Positions 44,281-53,293 of a stretch of 64,000 bases of DNA are shown one piece after another. The first letter of the stretch is position 1. Every line of letters begins with the position of its first letter. A program made the position numbers and the translations under genes. A model generated the notes under the pieces. That model worked only from the letters and a program-made list of their open reading frames with translations, had not been told where the DNA came from and ran no database searches. The stretch is from MGIIa-K1 sp964577145 (GTDB lineage: Archaea > Thermoplasmatota > Poseidoniia > Poseidoniales > Poseidoniaceae). The stretch lies in contig CAZNXM010000003.1 of the NCBI GenBank assembly GCA_964577145.1, positions 20,900-84,899 on the forward strand. Reading direction: 5' to 3'.

Positions 44281-45934
44281 GAAGCCCTTCTTCCTCGATG
44301 ATAGCATAGCCAATTCTCTCAAGTTGGACAATTGTGCCAATTGGTAGGTTGTGAGTTTCTAGAATTCCTTCTTCTAAGCGGAGTTCCTTACCTTCTGCTG
44401 TGCGAAGAGTGGATGGTGAGCCACCTGCGACCCAGTGGATAATCGGTCGCTTGTCAGATCGTTCAATACTTTCGACATCCCCTTTTGCATCAACATCGCA
44501 TAGGTCCTTGAGTCTAACCGGCTTTCCTGAATCCTCAGATTCAATCCATACGCCTTCTTCGAATGAAAATGAACGCATCCCTAGGTCCTCGGAAGGATGT
44601 GATGCAATACTTCCACTTCTTTCGACATCACCAGAAATCACAAGTGGAACTGCATTGCGAATGAAGGCAAGCCTCGGAGCAGTTGCTTCAATCGATTTTG
44701 TATTATGTGAATAAAGTGTGGATAATGGTACTGCAATATCTTTCTGCGTCAGACCTAATTCAATCCAGAATGACCTCAAAGCTTCTGCTTTTATTCCTCG
44801 ACGAGAAAGTGCTGAAAGAGTAGGTAAGCGCGGGTCATTCCAATCACTGAATAATCCCTCAGCGATGTCCTTTTTCATTTGAGAGGTTGAGAATCCTCCG
44901 AATTCATGTACCTTGACTCGGCCCCAGTAAATAGTCTCAGGATATTCCCATCCGAAGTGTGAATAAAGAAGCGTTTGCTTTCTAGTAGAGTCCATCAAAT
45001 CTTTGCCGCGAATGATATGAGTGACACCTTGGAGATGGTCCTCAACTGCTGATTGGAAGTCAAGTAATGGCCACACTCTCCACTTATTTCCCACACGAGG
45101 ATGAGCATTTGTCTGGATACGCGCAGCAGGCCAGTCACGAAGTGCAGGATTTTTCAGAGTCATTTCGGTCTTTACACGGAGTACAGCATCCCCCGGTTGG
45201 TATCCCTCAGGGTCATTCATCTTCTTCCAACCAGCGAGATTGTCTTCGACTGAATTAGCTCGGCATGGGCACTCGGTCATTCCAACTCTGTGTTTCTTGA
45301 AATCCTCTGCTGGACATGTACACACATAGCCAAAGCCCTCGTCAAGCATCATTCTCGCATGTTCGTGGTAAACATCCATTCGCTCGGATGCAATTACGAT
45401 TCGATGGGCAGGATATCCACATAACCACTCTTGTTCCTGAGGTATACTTTCGTATGCTTCAAGCATTGGAGGCTTGACTGTAGTATCTGTATCGTCGAAG
45501 CGAAGAATAAGTTCGCCTTCATGTTCATTTGCATAATGAGCATTAATGACTAGTCCGCGTGAATGTCCAAATGAAAGGGGGCCATTTGGGTTTGGAGCAA
45601 ATCGTAATATCGGCTTATTTCCATCGAGGTTTGGCAATTCTGGCAACCCCTCCCTACGGGCTTGAATTTTTTTCTCGAGTAGATGAGGCGCCTCAGATTC
45701 GAGAATTGCTTCAATCGCTTCGAGCCCTTCTGTTGTTGCCATTGCATTTGCAGAGGTTACAGCTTGTGCGACTAAGGGTGCGAGATGTTTGCCATGAGGT
45801 CTTAGATCTGCCCTGTTTCCCATGATGCGGGAAATAACCGAGCCAGCCTGCCCTTTTCCAGAATACTGCAGACTATTTTGCAGGGCGAGGTGGCGAATGA
45901 GGTCTGAAACCTCATCGTCTGGAGTCCACTCCAT
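44264..45934 (-). CDS. gltX: Glutamyl-tRNA synthetase (archaeal type)
   Basis: About 556 residues. Class I aminoacyl-tRNA synthetase charging tRNA-Glu (in many archaea also tRNA-Gln, which is then amidated by GatDE). The HIGH-type site FAPNPNGPLSFGHSRG lies at about 112-127 and the KMSKS-type site appears as GGFSTSQMKKDI; LILRFDDTDT is the usual Glu-binding neighbourhood. The archaeal N-terminus (IRHLALQNSLQYSGKGQAGSV) fixes the start at ATG 45934; the longer frame to 46051 overlaps the RNase HII gene and adds a foreign leader. It follows rnhB by 26 bases on the same strand. Confidence 0.95.
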   Translation of the reverse strand: MEWTPDDEVSDLIRHLALQNSLQYSGKGQAGSVISRIMGNRADLRPHGKHLAPLVAQAVTSANAMATTEGLEAIEAILESEAPHLLEKKIQARREGLPELPNLDGNKPILRFAPNPNGPLSFGHSRGLVINAHYANEHEGELILRFDDTDTTVKPPMLEAYESIPQEQEWLCGYPAHRIVIASERMDVYHEHARMMLDEGFGYVCTCPAEDFKKHRVGMTECPCRANSVEDNLAGWKKMNDPEGYQPGDAVLRVKTEMTLKNPALRDWPAARIQTNAHPRVGNKWRVWPLLDFQSAVEDHLQGVTHIIRGKDLMDSTRKQTLLYSHFGWEYPETIYWGRVKVHEFGGFSTSQMKKDIAEGLFSDWNDPRLPTLSALSRRGIKAEALRSFWIELGLTQKDIAVPLSTLYSHNTKSIEATAPRLAFIRNAVPLVISGDVERSGSIASHPSEDLGMRSFSFEEGVWIESEDSGKPVRLKDLCDVDAKGDVESIERSDKRPIIHWVAGGSPSTLRTAEGKELRLEEGILETHNLPIGTIVQLERIGYAIIEEEGLLMVHD

Positions 45935-45960
45935 GAATAGGGCGTAACGCCTCTGGTTAT

Positions 45961-46596
45961 TCAAAACAAGGTTCGTTGAGACTCTGAGGGCCTCGGTGGA
46001 GGCCTTCCTCCCCATGCGTCGGAAGTCGTTTTCCAACTCCATCGCAAGCACTCGTGTGGCATATCACCCTTGACTAGAATTTTCACAGCAGCCCTAGTTT
46101 TGGGATCGGAAGGGTAACCGCTTCCCAAATCAATTCCAATTTCTTTGGACAATTCGTCAATTGCTCTATCCCTTGTTACCTTTGCAATAATACTGGCTGC
46201 TCCAACCTCGAGGTGGTTGGAATCTGCACCATGTTCAGCCATGCATTCCCTCCCAGATTTCTGTGAGACATTGAGTGCAAATCTTTCAGCATTAACATCA
46301 CATGCGTCAAGCATTGTTTCACCTGGTGGCATTATCGCTAAAGCCTCTGCAAATAATTCCACTTCGAGGTCGTTTAGGTTGTGGTGGCAATCAATTCTTT
46401 CAGGTGAGCAGATGACAATGCTATGCGGCATTTCAACTAGAGTAGCATAGATTTCTTCACGGCGCTTCTTACTCAAATCCTTTGAATCTCGCACCCCTAA
46501 TTCAGCAAGTTCACTGAGGCTCGTTGATGCGAATGCACAAACTACGAGTGGTCCGATTACCGGACCTCTTCCCGCCTCATCAACGCCTATGCGCAT
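45961..46596 (-). CDS. rnhB: Ribonuclease HII
   Basis: 211 residues. Removes the RNA of RNA:DNA hybrids and misincorporated ribonucleotides. The catalytic acids are visible: Asp6 and Glu7 in VDEAGRGP, Asp97 in LDACDV and Asp143 in KVTRDRAID; DSKDLSKKRR and GSGYPSDPKT are also family motifs. The length is normal. It lies between the CARDB-like membrane gene and gltX, nine and 26 bases from each, so the three are probably one transcription unit. Confidence 0.95.
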   Translation of the reverse strand: MRIGVDEAGRGPVIGPLVVCAFASTSLSELAELGVRDSKDLSKKRREEIYATLVEMPHSIVICSPERIDCHHNLNDLEVELFAEALAIMPPGETMLDACDVNAERFALNVSQKSGRECMAEHGADSNHLEVGAASIIAKVTRDRAIDELSKEIGIDLGSGYPSDPKTRAAVKILVKGDMPHECLRWSWKTTSDAWGGRPPPRPSESQRTLF

Positions 46597-46605
46597 CTGT
46601 ATTCC

Positions 46606-48975
46606 TCACAGGTCCAAATCATCAAGGTCGAGCATAGATGGGACTTCTTCAATTTCCTTCGTCACAGGATTTGTGCGTGAAGTTTCGGGCTCTAGGTCAT
46701 CAGGTAGTGAAATATTAGCATGATGAGGAGTGCTAACTTGACCTGTTGCAACATCGAAAGCGAGTTCATCCATCTTATCTTTGACAATAATCTCCTCGTG
46801 GTGGTCGATAACCGTACTTGCAGCTCCAACTAATTGCGGTGCAACCGGGTCGGTTTGCATTTGCTTTGGACCACTAGATGCATGGAACATACCAGTGAAT
46901 ACCTCTGCTGGCATTTCTGGAGATTTAGCAATTTCGAGTTCATCCTGTCGCTTGCCATGGAATTCTGCCATCCAATCTTCAGGCTCTTCATTCATGGGTT
47001 CTGGTGGAGCATTACGTGCTGCTTCAGCCAACCGCTCACGTCGGTCCTTCACGCTCTTGTTAATCATCAGGCCACCGAGTAAAGTAGCCATAATGATCCA
47101 TTTCCATGCCCATATGATGTAGACAATTGCCGAGGCTATTCCTCCAATATCTACTAGTGGCTCATCGATTACATCTGCTGCTTTGCCATCGAACGTAGAA
47201 TTAGCGGTGTACACGAAGGGATTTTCTTCAGCAAGGCGACTATGCGCCGTAATATTGAGGAATAGGTTTCCTCCTTCATTTTGGTCTACAGGTAAAACTG
47301 CATATGCGCGGAATGTGAAATTTGCACCCCTTTCAATATCTATCATTTCAAATGAACGAATAGCCCCTTCTTCACTTTCTGTCCATGCACCTTCCGGAGG
47401 TACAAAACTCATTTCGGTGAAATATGATGAAGTCATTCGTACAATCAACCCGTCCATAATATTGCCATCATTTCTCAATGTCATTACTACATTGAGTCTA
47501 CCTCTTGAATCGACTTCTGAACTGGAGTTCTCCCATATCCATTCAATGTGAGGTGCTGTTTTTGTTTCGAAATTGATAATGTCAATAATGACTCCATCAC
47601 CACGAATCAAGCGTATTGTTAGGCTTCCTTCGGATAAGCCATCTGCACCTTCAAGAGTAGAAAGACTCAGTTCAATTCCGTCTGCGAATCCGCCCTTTTG
47701 AATATTCCATGGGCCGACATCGATACTTGCATTTATTCCCTCTACGTCAAAGAGTTCCAAACTATAGGAATCCAAATAATTGCCAGTATTATTTATCTGA
47801 AGTGGGATAACACAATTGGAATTGACTTGCACCGATGAGCATTGGTCTGCAGCCATGAATAATTCGCCACCTCTCTCCCAATTGATGAACGATCCAATGG
47901 ATGCAACTCTTGTTCTCTCAGAAATACTACCTGGGGCCGCAAGGAAATCGAGTCGCAACTCGCCAGAATTTGCATTTGGTGCGCTAAATCCGATTTCGAT
48001 TATCCTACTTTCATTTGCTTCAAGAGAATGGTCCTGTAAATTATCGAATACTGCAATTGTCCATCCATCGGACTCGATTCGGTCACTTTCCTCTGAGCCC
48101 ATGCGCAATCGCGCGTCGAGGAAAGTCGCAGTATTGCCATTATTACGGACGGTTACATCAAGTCTACCGGTCCCGCCAGGATTTAGAGAGAGGTCACTTT
48201 CAACCGAGTCGATAGTGAGGTTAAACCAAGTTTGCATATCTAAAGAAAAGGTCCAATTTGCGATTCTTCTATCCAATCCCGATTCCGCTTCAAGCGTGAA
48301 TGACGGCCCAGTTCCTGCTAGAGGTGCACCATCGATGACTGGAGGGATATCAATCCAGAAACTAACAAATTCATTCTCTCCATCGAGGAGGTCGAGATGT
48401 ACTTCACCATCATCGTTAATATCGTCAGAGAATCCGAAATTCCAAGATGAGGCGGTATTCATTCTAACTTTAACAAAGTCATCAAAGCCTGCAGTATTTG
48501 AGATATTCATAGCCCCATTGAACCGTACCCCTTGCTGAACATAGAATGACGAACCATCACTTGCGCCAAAACTTAGCATTGACCAGCGCGAGACAAGAAC
48601 TTCGACCGTGAAATTCTGACTCCAGTTAGGGACTTCTACACATGAAATCGTGAAATTGAAATTTTGAGTACCATAGGGAGCAGCTGCGTCTACAGAGATG
48701 TTGATGTCTAAACCACCTTGCCTTCCCGATGCGACCCTGTATGCTTCGATTGGTAGGCCGCTAATATTCAAATCCTCATCTACGGAATCTAAATTTGCCT
48801 CAAGGTGTCTTTCAAATCCAACGATATTATGCCAACCGATACGGAATTGCACAGTTTCACCTGGATGAGCAATAACTTCGCTATCTACATAGAGATTGAA
48901 TGGAGTCTCTTCGGCAGCAACCGGTAATTGCGGTAGTAAAAAGATGACCAAAAGGGCCACAGTGAACCGGCGCAT
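46606..48975 (-). CDS. Secreted CARDB/NPCBM-like protein with membrane anchor and long acidic cytoplasmic tail
   Basis: 789 residues. Signal peptide (FTVALLVIFLLPQLPVAA), then ~590 extracellular residues with repeated units of the form L-x-V-x-V-R-N-N-G-N-T/I (RLDVTVRNNGNTATFL, VIPLQINNTGNYLDSY, NVVMTLRNDGNIMDGL), the hallmark of CARDB/NPCBM-associated beta-sandwich domains. One membrane region at about 617-645 (IASAIVYIIWAWKWIIMATLLGGL), then a ~140-residue acidic, Pro/Met-rich cytoplasmic tail ending LDLDDLDL. No enzyme motif. It is the first gene of the rnhB-gltX group. Confidence 0.82.
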   Translation of the reverse strand: MRRFTVALLVIFLLPQLPVAAEETPFNLYVDSEVIAHPGETVQFRIGWHNIVGFERHLEANLDSVDEDLNISGLPIEAYRVASGRQGGLDINISVDAAAPYGTQNFNFTISCVEVPNWSQNFTVEVLVSRWSMLSFGASDGSSFYVQQGVRFNGAMNISNTAGFDDFVKVRMNTASSWNFGFSDDINDDGEVHLDLLDGENEFVSFWIDIPPVIDGAPLAGTGPSFTLEAESGLDRRIANWTFSLDMQTWFNLTIDSVESDLSLNPGGTGRLDVTVRNNGNTATFLDARLRMGSEESDRIESDGWTIAVFDNLQDHSLEANESRIIEIGFSAPNANSGELRLDFLAAPGSISERTRVASIGSFINWERGGELFMAADQCSSVQVNSNCVIPLQINNTGNYLDSYSLELFDVEGINASIDVGPWNIQKGGFADGIELSLSTLEGADGLSEGSLTIRLIRGDGVIIDIINFETKTAPHIEWIWENSSSEVDSRGRLNVVMTLRNDGNIMDGLIVRMTSSYFTEMSFVPPEGAWTESEEGAIRSFEMIDIERGANFTFRAYAVLPVDQNEGGNLFLNITAHSRLAEENPFVYTANSTFDGKAADVIDEPLVDIGGIASAIVYIIWAWKWIIMATLLGGLMINKSVKDRRERLAEAARNAPPEPMNEEPEDWMAEFHGKRQDELEIAKSPEMPAEVFTGMFHASSGPKQMQTDPVAPQLVGAASTVIDHHEEIIVKDKMDELAFDVATGQVSTPHHANISLPDDLEPETSRTNPVTKEIEEVPSMLDLDDLDL

Positions 48976-49058
48976 GATGCTTCGAGGAAGGCAAGCACTT
49001 CAAGTCGTTGGGCAAAATGTGTCGATGGGTTGATGATGTGTAACGCAATACAGGTAGC

Positions 49059-49367
49059 ATGCCCATTTGGCCGTTCAAGCGTAAATCTCCCAAGATGGCT
49101 GAGGAGTCTCCTACTCCTATTGCATATTCCATTGGAGAAGAAAACACTGCAGAGGAATTGAGTGATACCTCCCACAAAGAGGATGCAGATTACAAGGCAG
49201 CAATGGCACTTTTCGGCGGTTCGAAGGAAGACGAAAGCAAAGAAGACGAAGGTGAATGGATCAACCATACAGATGGATATTGGTACTTCAAGAAGCCAGA
49301 TGGTAGTTTTGAACCAATTCCGCATTTAGAGGATGCAGAAGGTAACAAAATACCATTTACAGGTTAA
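49059..49367 (+). CDS. Small acidic protein with an aromatic WxxxxDGYWYF motif
   Basis: 102 residues. A basic start (MPIWPFKRKSPK), then an acidic, disordered stretch (SKEDESKEDEGE) and a compact aromatic motif GEWINHTDGYWYFKKPDGSF. The motif resembles short Trp/aromatic cytoplasmic modules and loosely echoes the Trp-rich tail of the beta-helix surface protein. No signal or membrane helix. It is divergent from the CARDB-like gene and separated from the next gene by 209 bases. Function unknown. Confidence 0.7.
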   Translation: MPIWPFKRKSPKMAEESPTPIAYSIGEENTAEELSDTSHKEDADYKAAMALFGGSKEDESKEDEGEWINHTDGYWYFKKPDGSFEPIPHLEDAEGNKIPFTG

Positions 49368-49522
49368 ATTTACTTATTTTGCGGAAATTTATGTCATTTC
49401 TGCTGAAAATATACTCCTGAATAGACCTACGTGCCTCGATTACATCAGGTGTTCTAAAACACACCGGCATTTCCGCAATACTACCGAAACAGCGCTATTG
49501 GGTCCTTTATCAGGCGATGCGG

Positions 49523-49530
49523 TTATAAGT
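49523..49530 (+). promoter_or_regulatory. TATA-box candidate
   Basis: TTATAAGT lies about 50 bases before the ATG at 49577, a distance that fits an archaeal TATA box about 25 bases before a transcript with a short leader. AGAGGGGG at 49561-49568 is the likely ribosome-binding site. The rest of the 49368-49576 gap shows nothing gene-like. Confidence 0.45.
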
Positions 49531-49576
49531 AGTTCAATCGGAATAGCAACTGCTCTCAATAGAGGGGGATAATAAT

Positions 49577-49819
49577 ATGGAAATGAAAATGAAAGACATA
49601 ATGAACGAACTTGGNNNNNNNNNNNNNNNNNNNNNNNNNNNNNNNNNNNNNNNNNNNNNNNNNNNNNNNNNNNNNNNNNNNNNNNNNNNNNNNNNNNNNN
49701 NNNNNNNNNNNNNNCCATGGCTAGTTGACGGTGTGTGCATTGGTGTTGGTGCCCTATTGGGTATGAAGATCGATGGATTCATCGCAGACATGGATTCTGA
49801 TGATTCTTCTTCAGAGTGA
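49577..49819 (+). CDS. Small membrane protein interrupted by an assembly gap
   Basis: Twelve residues are visible before the gap (MEMKMKDIMNEL) and 34 after it (PWLVDGVCIGVGALLGMKIDGFIADMDSDDSSSE). The right part looks like one membrane helix and an acidic tail. Promoter-like TTATAAGT and AGAGGGGG precede the start, and a strong terminator follows the stop, so a transcribed gene is likely. The true length is unknown because the 100 Ns may not be the real gap size; two different genes could also be joined here. Confidence 0.5.
   Translation: MEMKMKDIMNELXXXXXXXXXXXXXXXXXXXXXXXXXXXXXXXXXXPWLVDGVCIGVGALLGMKIDGFIADMDSDDSSSE
49615..49714. other. Assembly gap of 100 Ns
   Basis: Exactly 100 unresolved bases, the conventional placeholder for a scaffold join of unknown size. 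Gene order across this point rests on scaffolding and not on read sequence. Confidence 0.99.
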
Positions 49820-49856
49820 TTATCACTTAGTAAGAAGATAGAACCAACTGATTGTT

Positions 49857-49907
49857 GTGATGGAGCACTCTTGGCTTTCGAGCCAGGAGTGCCCATCACA
49901 CCTTTTT
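49857..49907 (+). terminator. Intrinsic terminator with TTCG loop
   Basis: A ~19-bp stem (left arm 49857-49876, right arm 49881-49899, with A49864 bulged) closes on the tetraloop TTCG and is followed by CACCTTTTTC. It ends the small plus-strand gene and lies about 95 bases before the convergent end of pheT, so it may stop transcription from the left only. Confidence 0.8.
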
Positions 49908-50000
49908 CGACGCATTGCGTCACAGGGGTTTTCGGATGACCCTTCCTCCATCCGGATATTATTACTTCACTGAATAGTGAAATAGTGTTTCACAAAGATT

Positions 50001-51665
50001 TCACAGCACTGGATCGGTTAGTACCGAATCAAGTGCAACCATGTCAAATTGTGCCCCACTCATGGGTACCTTTAGCTCAAAGTTTTCAGCGACCAGCGGG
50101 TCTATTTCCCCACACTCGCCAACTTTGCTTCCTGCAACAATGATTTCTGCGGCCCTACCAGATAACCAGGGTCCGCCTTCAATAGCAGTCAAACTCCAAT
50201 TTTCGCAACCGAGGTCTCGCATCAATGCCTGAATTCTACCACGCAATGCTGCAAAACCCCCGCTGGGTTCTGCTACTAAGAATGCGAAACGTTCCCGGTT
50301 ATGATGGTCAATAACAACCGTTCCAAGTTCATATACAGATTGTGGAAGGTCATGATGACGGTTTGCAGCAAGGAGCCTGAATAATCCAGGAAGAATATTT
50401 TGTCGTAAGATTGTATGTTCGGTTGTTATTGGATTAGTCATTCGAGTAATGGCTCCATCAGATGACCACCGCATTGCATTGAATTGGTCATTATCATTTG
50501 AAAGCGTAAGGGACTGAATTTGCATCATGCCTAGGCCTTGTAGGGCGTCACGTATTCGACGACGAAGATGATTATCGGGCCTTGGTAATGCGGTGAGAGG
50601 TGCTTTTGGCACATCGTGTGCTAAGTCCTCATACCCATGACCTATGGCTACTTCTTCCACCAAGTCGATCGGATGTAGGATGTCGAATCGCCATCTTGGC
50701 ATGGAGATAGAAAGAGTATCCTCTCCACCATTGAATATCCCGCCCATTCTTCGAATTGCACTCTCAATCTCGTCATTGGTGAATGAATTACCTAGTATTC
50801 CCTCAACTAGTTCGCGCTTTATTGTGTGTTCAATAGGGGACCCATCTATCGACCATTCTTCACCATCGTGTCCGGTGATTCTAACCGATTCTATACGGCC
50901 TCCGAGAATAGATAATTGCAGACAAACAAGCATTACCGAGGATTCACATGCTCTGCTATCCCACCCTGTGCACTCGATGAATAAGTCCCGAGTTTCGGTT
51001 GTAACAGTCGTGTGGTCACCATTGATAATTGGAGGGAAAGAGAGTACATCACCGTTTGAATCGACAATGATTGGCACCTTTTCCATTCCATCCAATAGAT
51101 GTGCATAATCAACACCTTTTGGATGGGACTCGAGTATTTCATCAATAGTCATTTCATCATCCATAGCAAGTGGAATAAAAGCGTGGTCACGATTAGCTGC
51201 AATCACGGTGAATGGTGGATATATTTTGGCTAAGTCATGGACCCCTATGCTTGAGCGACGGCGTCCTCTACCAAGGGCGAAGTGCAATTTTTCTTGATGG
51301 TCCATGAGGCGTTTGATAACCTCTTCATCAATATCGACACCTCTGACAACTGCACCTCTTATGACTGGACGAATATTCTCTAACTCAGCATCTACATTCA
51401 TGGAAATAGTTCCGGGATGAATTGCTAAATGTGGCATTGAAGGCGCATTGTGGAGGAAAGGCATCATCCCATGGAACAGAGTTTCGGGAGAGAGAAGGTC
51501 AGGACGATCGGGGAATATTTCGATATCTAGAGTTTCCTCATCGCAAATATCGATATCAGTCCCCATCAATGGCAAGCGGTGTGCGAGGTCGGAAATATCG
51601 TGAGTCCGCCCTCTGGATTCAACCATGCTCCGCAGAAGATTCTGCTCGACACTAATGGTTGGCAT
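50001..51665 (-). CDS. pheT: Phenylalanyl-tRNA synthetase beta subunit (archaeal type)
   Basis: 554 residues, the archaeal/eukaryotic length (shorter than bacterial PheT, without the N-terminal tRNA-binding domain). Family motifs include IEIFPDRPDLLSPE, KLHFALGRGRRRSSIGVHDLAKIYPPF, the B5-domain region (IKRELVEGILGNSFTNDEIESAIRRMGG) and the catalytic-like core (DLVEEVAIGHGYEDLAHDVPK; TNPITTEHTILRQNILPGLFRLLAANRH). It forms the alpha2beta2 enzyme with PheS, whose gene is not in the window. It begins four bases after the stop of the GXGXG gene on the same strand, so both are probably one transcript. Confidence 0.95.
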   Translation of the reverse strand: MPTISVEQNLLRSMVESRGRTHDISDLAHRLPLMGTDIDICDEETLDIEIFPDRPDLLSPETLFHGMMPFLHNAPSMPHLAIHPGTISMNVDAELENIRPVIRGAVVRGVDIDEEVIKRLMDHQEKLHFALGRGRRRSSIGVHDLAKIYPPFTVIAANRDHAFIPLAMDDEMTIDEILESHPKGVDYAHLLDGMEKVPIIVDSNGDVLSFPPIINGDHTTVTTETRDLFIECTGWDSRACESSVMLVCLQLSILGGRIESVRITGHDGEEWSIDGSPIEHTIKRELVEGILGNSFTNDEIESAIRRMGGIFNGGEDTLSISMPRWRFDILHPIDLVEEVAIGHGYEDLAHDVPKAPLTALPRPDNHLRRRIRDALQGLGMMQIQSLTLSNDNDQFNAMRWSSDGAITRMTNPITTEHTILRQNILPGLFRLLAANRHHDLPQSVYELGTVVIDHHNRERFAFLVAEPSGGFAALRGRIQALMRDLGCENWSLTAIEGGPWLSGRAAEIIVAGSKVGECGEIDPLVAENFELKVPMSGAQFDMVALDSVLTDPVL

Positions 51666-51669
51666 TCAT

Positions 51670-53184
51670 TCACCTCGCGAACCAATGGGGCATAGGGCGG
51701 TCATATCCCGCTAATCGCAGTCCACTCACGGCAGCAGTATCCTGGTCGCATGCGCGTAGATTGATTCTACCTAGAGAGTCTATTGAAGAGAGTCCCAAGC
51801 GATTTAGATGGGCACAAAGACCTGCATCAACTTGGGAAATCCAACCCGAAACATCCTCGTCAGGTGCAGGTGAAATTGCAAAACCAAGTCCTGAAGCGCA
51901 TAGGATTGCAAGGTCCTCACTTGTAGCAGCCCATGGCAACATCATTGCAGATGAGCAACTATCGCCAAGGCGTGCCTTGGCAGAACGCCCAACCAATGGT
52001 AATGTTGCAGCAGCGCAAATGCCACTACCATCATCGAGAATGCTTACTGCGACATGGGAGCCATGATGGTTAGCGTTAGTGTGAAGGCTTGCAACATTGT
52101 TTACTCCGTTCAACATCAATACTTTGGAATTGGCACCAGCAACACTCTGGAGAGATACTAGTAAACCGTCGATAGCGGCTGAATCCATTGCGGGAAGTGC
52201 GGATAAATCAAGGGCGAAACCACCGGCTTCTTTCACCAATTCGGGTGCATCAGCAAAATTGCTTTCATCGATTAATACGATATCGCATTCCCGTGGTGAC
52301 TTACTGACGAGGCAGGGGTGGAATAGGTCCTTTGGAGCACCTTCTGGTAGGAACGGCAACAATGGAACAGGTAAGGCAAGAGCCTCTTCCTCGCCAATCA
52401 AAGTCACAGTATCACATGTGGCATGAGGAGGATTATGAGCACCATCATCTGGGACTAATGCGATTCCAGATAGATCTTCTCTACAACTTGCCATTATTCC
52501 TTCAACAGGGGTGCCATCTGCTACAAGGCACACCGCATCTGCTGGGACCTGAAGGTCAGCCTCGCCAAGTTTCTTGTTGACTTCATCAGCTTCTTTCTTG
52601 GTTAATGCTCGAATCTTTACTCCTGGAGGAGGTGAAGGGCAGCGTCCATTGATTACAATTCGGCCACCGGACATTCTTGCCCCGGGGTCAGGTCCTACAT
52701 CACCGTGGACAACGATTAATCCATCGCGCATTCCACCGCCAATTCGGCGACCAGCATCGCCACGAATAATGATCAGTCCTCCCGACATTGCAGAACCGGC
52801 ATCATCGCCAACCCCATCGAGAACAGTGATACTTCCACTTCTTTGCCCATAGCCTACACAATCGCCAGCTTCGCGCTCACAAGTGATATCATTGCCGTTA
52901 TTACCGGCTCCGAGGAAAGATGAACAGTCACCTTGGTGAGTATAGGTTCCACCATTACCGAAGGCCGCCGTAAATGGACCTAGACGTCCCAAACTGCGAA
53001 TCCTTGCACCCTTTGGGAGATTTGGACATAATCCTAACTCCCCATCTTTGGGAACGGGCTCTCCACTTGTTGTCCAACCAATGCGAAGCACAATGTTTCT
53101 TTCAAGGGCCTTCTCAAGTTGTGCAGGCAACCTAGAATTGATGCTCATTGAGCGTGTGACCACTTCATCGGAGGACGCCATCAC
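51670..53184 (-). CDS. GXGXG-domain protein, possibly derived from glutamate synthase
   Basis: 504 residues. Residues ~85-182 form a glycine-rich right-handed helix of the GXGXG type (GDAGRRIGGGMRDGLIVVHG, GARMSGGRIVINGRC), as in the C-terminal domain of glutamate synthase large subunits and in formylmethanofuran dehydrogenase subunit C. The C-terminal part (VDAGLCAHLNRLGLSSIDSLGRINL) recalls the end of the glutamate synthase FMN domain, whose sequence here seems placed after the GXGXG coil, the reverse of the usual order. No Fe-S cysteine cluster or glutaminase Cys is evident. The gene directly precedes pheT and is divergent from gap. Function not assigned; an amidotransferase-like or scaffolding role is speculative. 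ATG codons at 53184 and 53181 are equivalent starts. Confidence 0.65.
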   Translation of the reverse strand: MMASSDEVVTRSMSINSRLPAQLEKALERNIVLRIGWTTSGEPVPKDGELGLCPNLPKGARIRSLGRLGPFTAAFGNGGTYTHQGDCSSFLGAGNNGNDITCEREAGDCVGYGQRSGSITVLDGVGDDAGSAMSGGLIIIRGDAGRRIGGGMRDGLIVVHGDVGPDPGARMSGGRIVINGRCPSPPPGVKIRALTKKEADEVNKKLGEADLQVPADAVCLVADGTPVEGIMASCREDLSGIALVPDDGAHNPPHATCDTVTLIGEEEALALPVPLLPFLPEGAPKDLFHPCLVSKSPRECDIVLIDESNFADAPELVKEAGGFALDLSALPAMDSAAIDGLLVSLQSVAGANSKVLMLNGVNNVASLHTNANHHGSHVAVSILDDGSGICAAATLPLVGRSAKARLGDSCSSAMMLPWAATSEDLAILCASGLGFAISPAPDEDVSGWISQVDAGLCAHLNRLGLSSIDSLGRINLRACDQDTAAVSGLRLAGYDRPMPHWFAR

Positions 53185-53293
53185 TCCGTCGGGTGTTGTT
53201 CCCTCTCATCAATGGTTTCCCTCGTCACTGTGGTCTAGTACGAAAGGGAAGGTTCATTTGGAGTACGCGGGGGCACATCAAACGGGGAGAATA

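Noticed and set aside
47816..48538. 240-residue open frame on the plus strand
   Set aside because: Antisense to the CARDB-like gene, with no domain, no ribosome-binding site and low-complexity composition.
53048..53293. Extended N-terminus for GAPDH
   Set aside because: The family begins at the Rossmann motif; the extension lies antisense to the GXGXG gene, and a good ribosome-binding site precedes the GTG at 53294.
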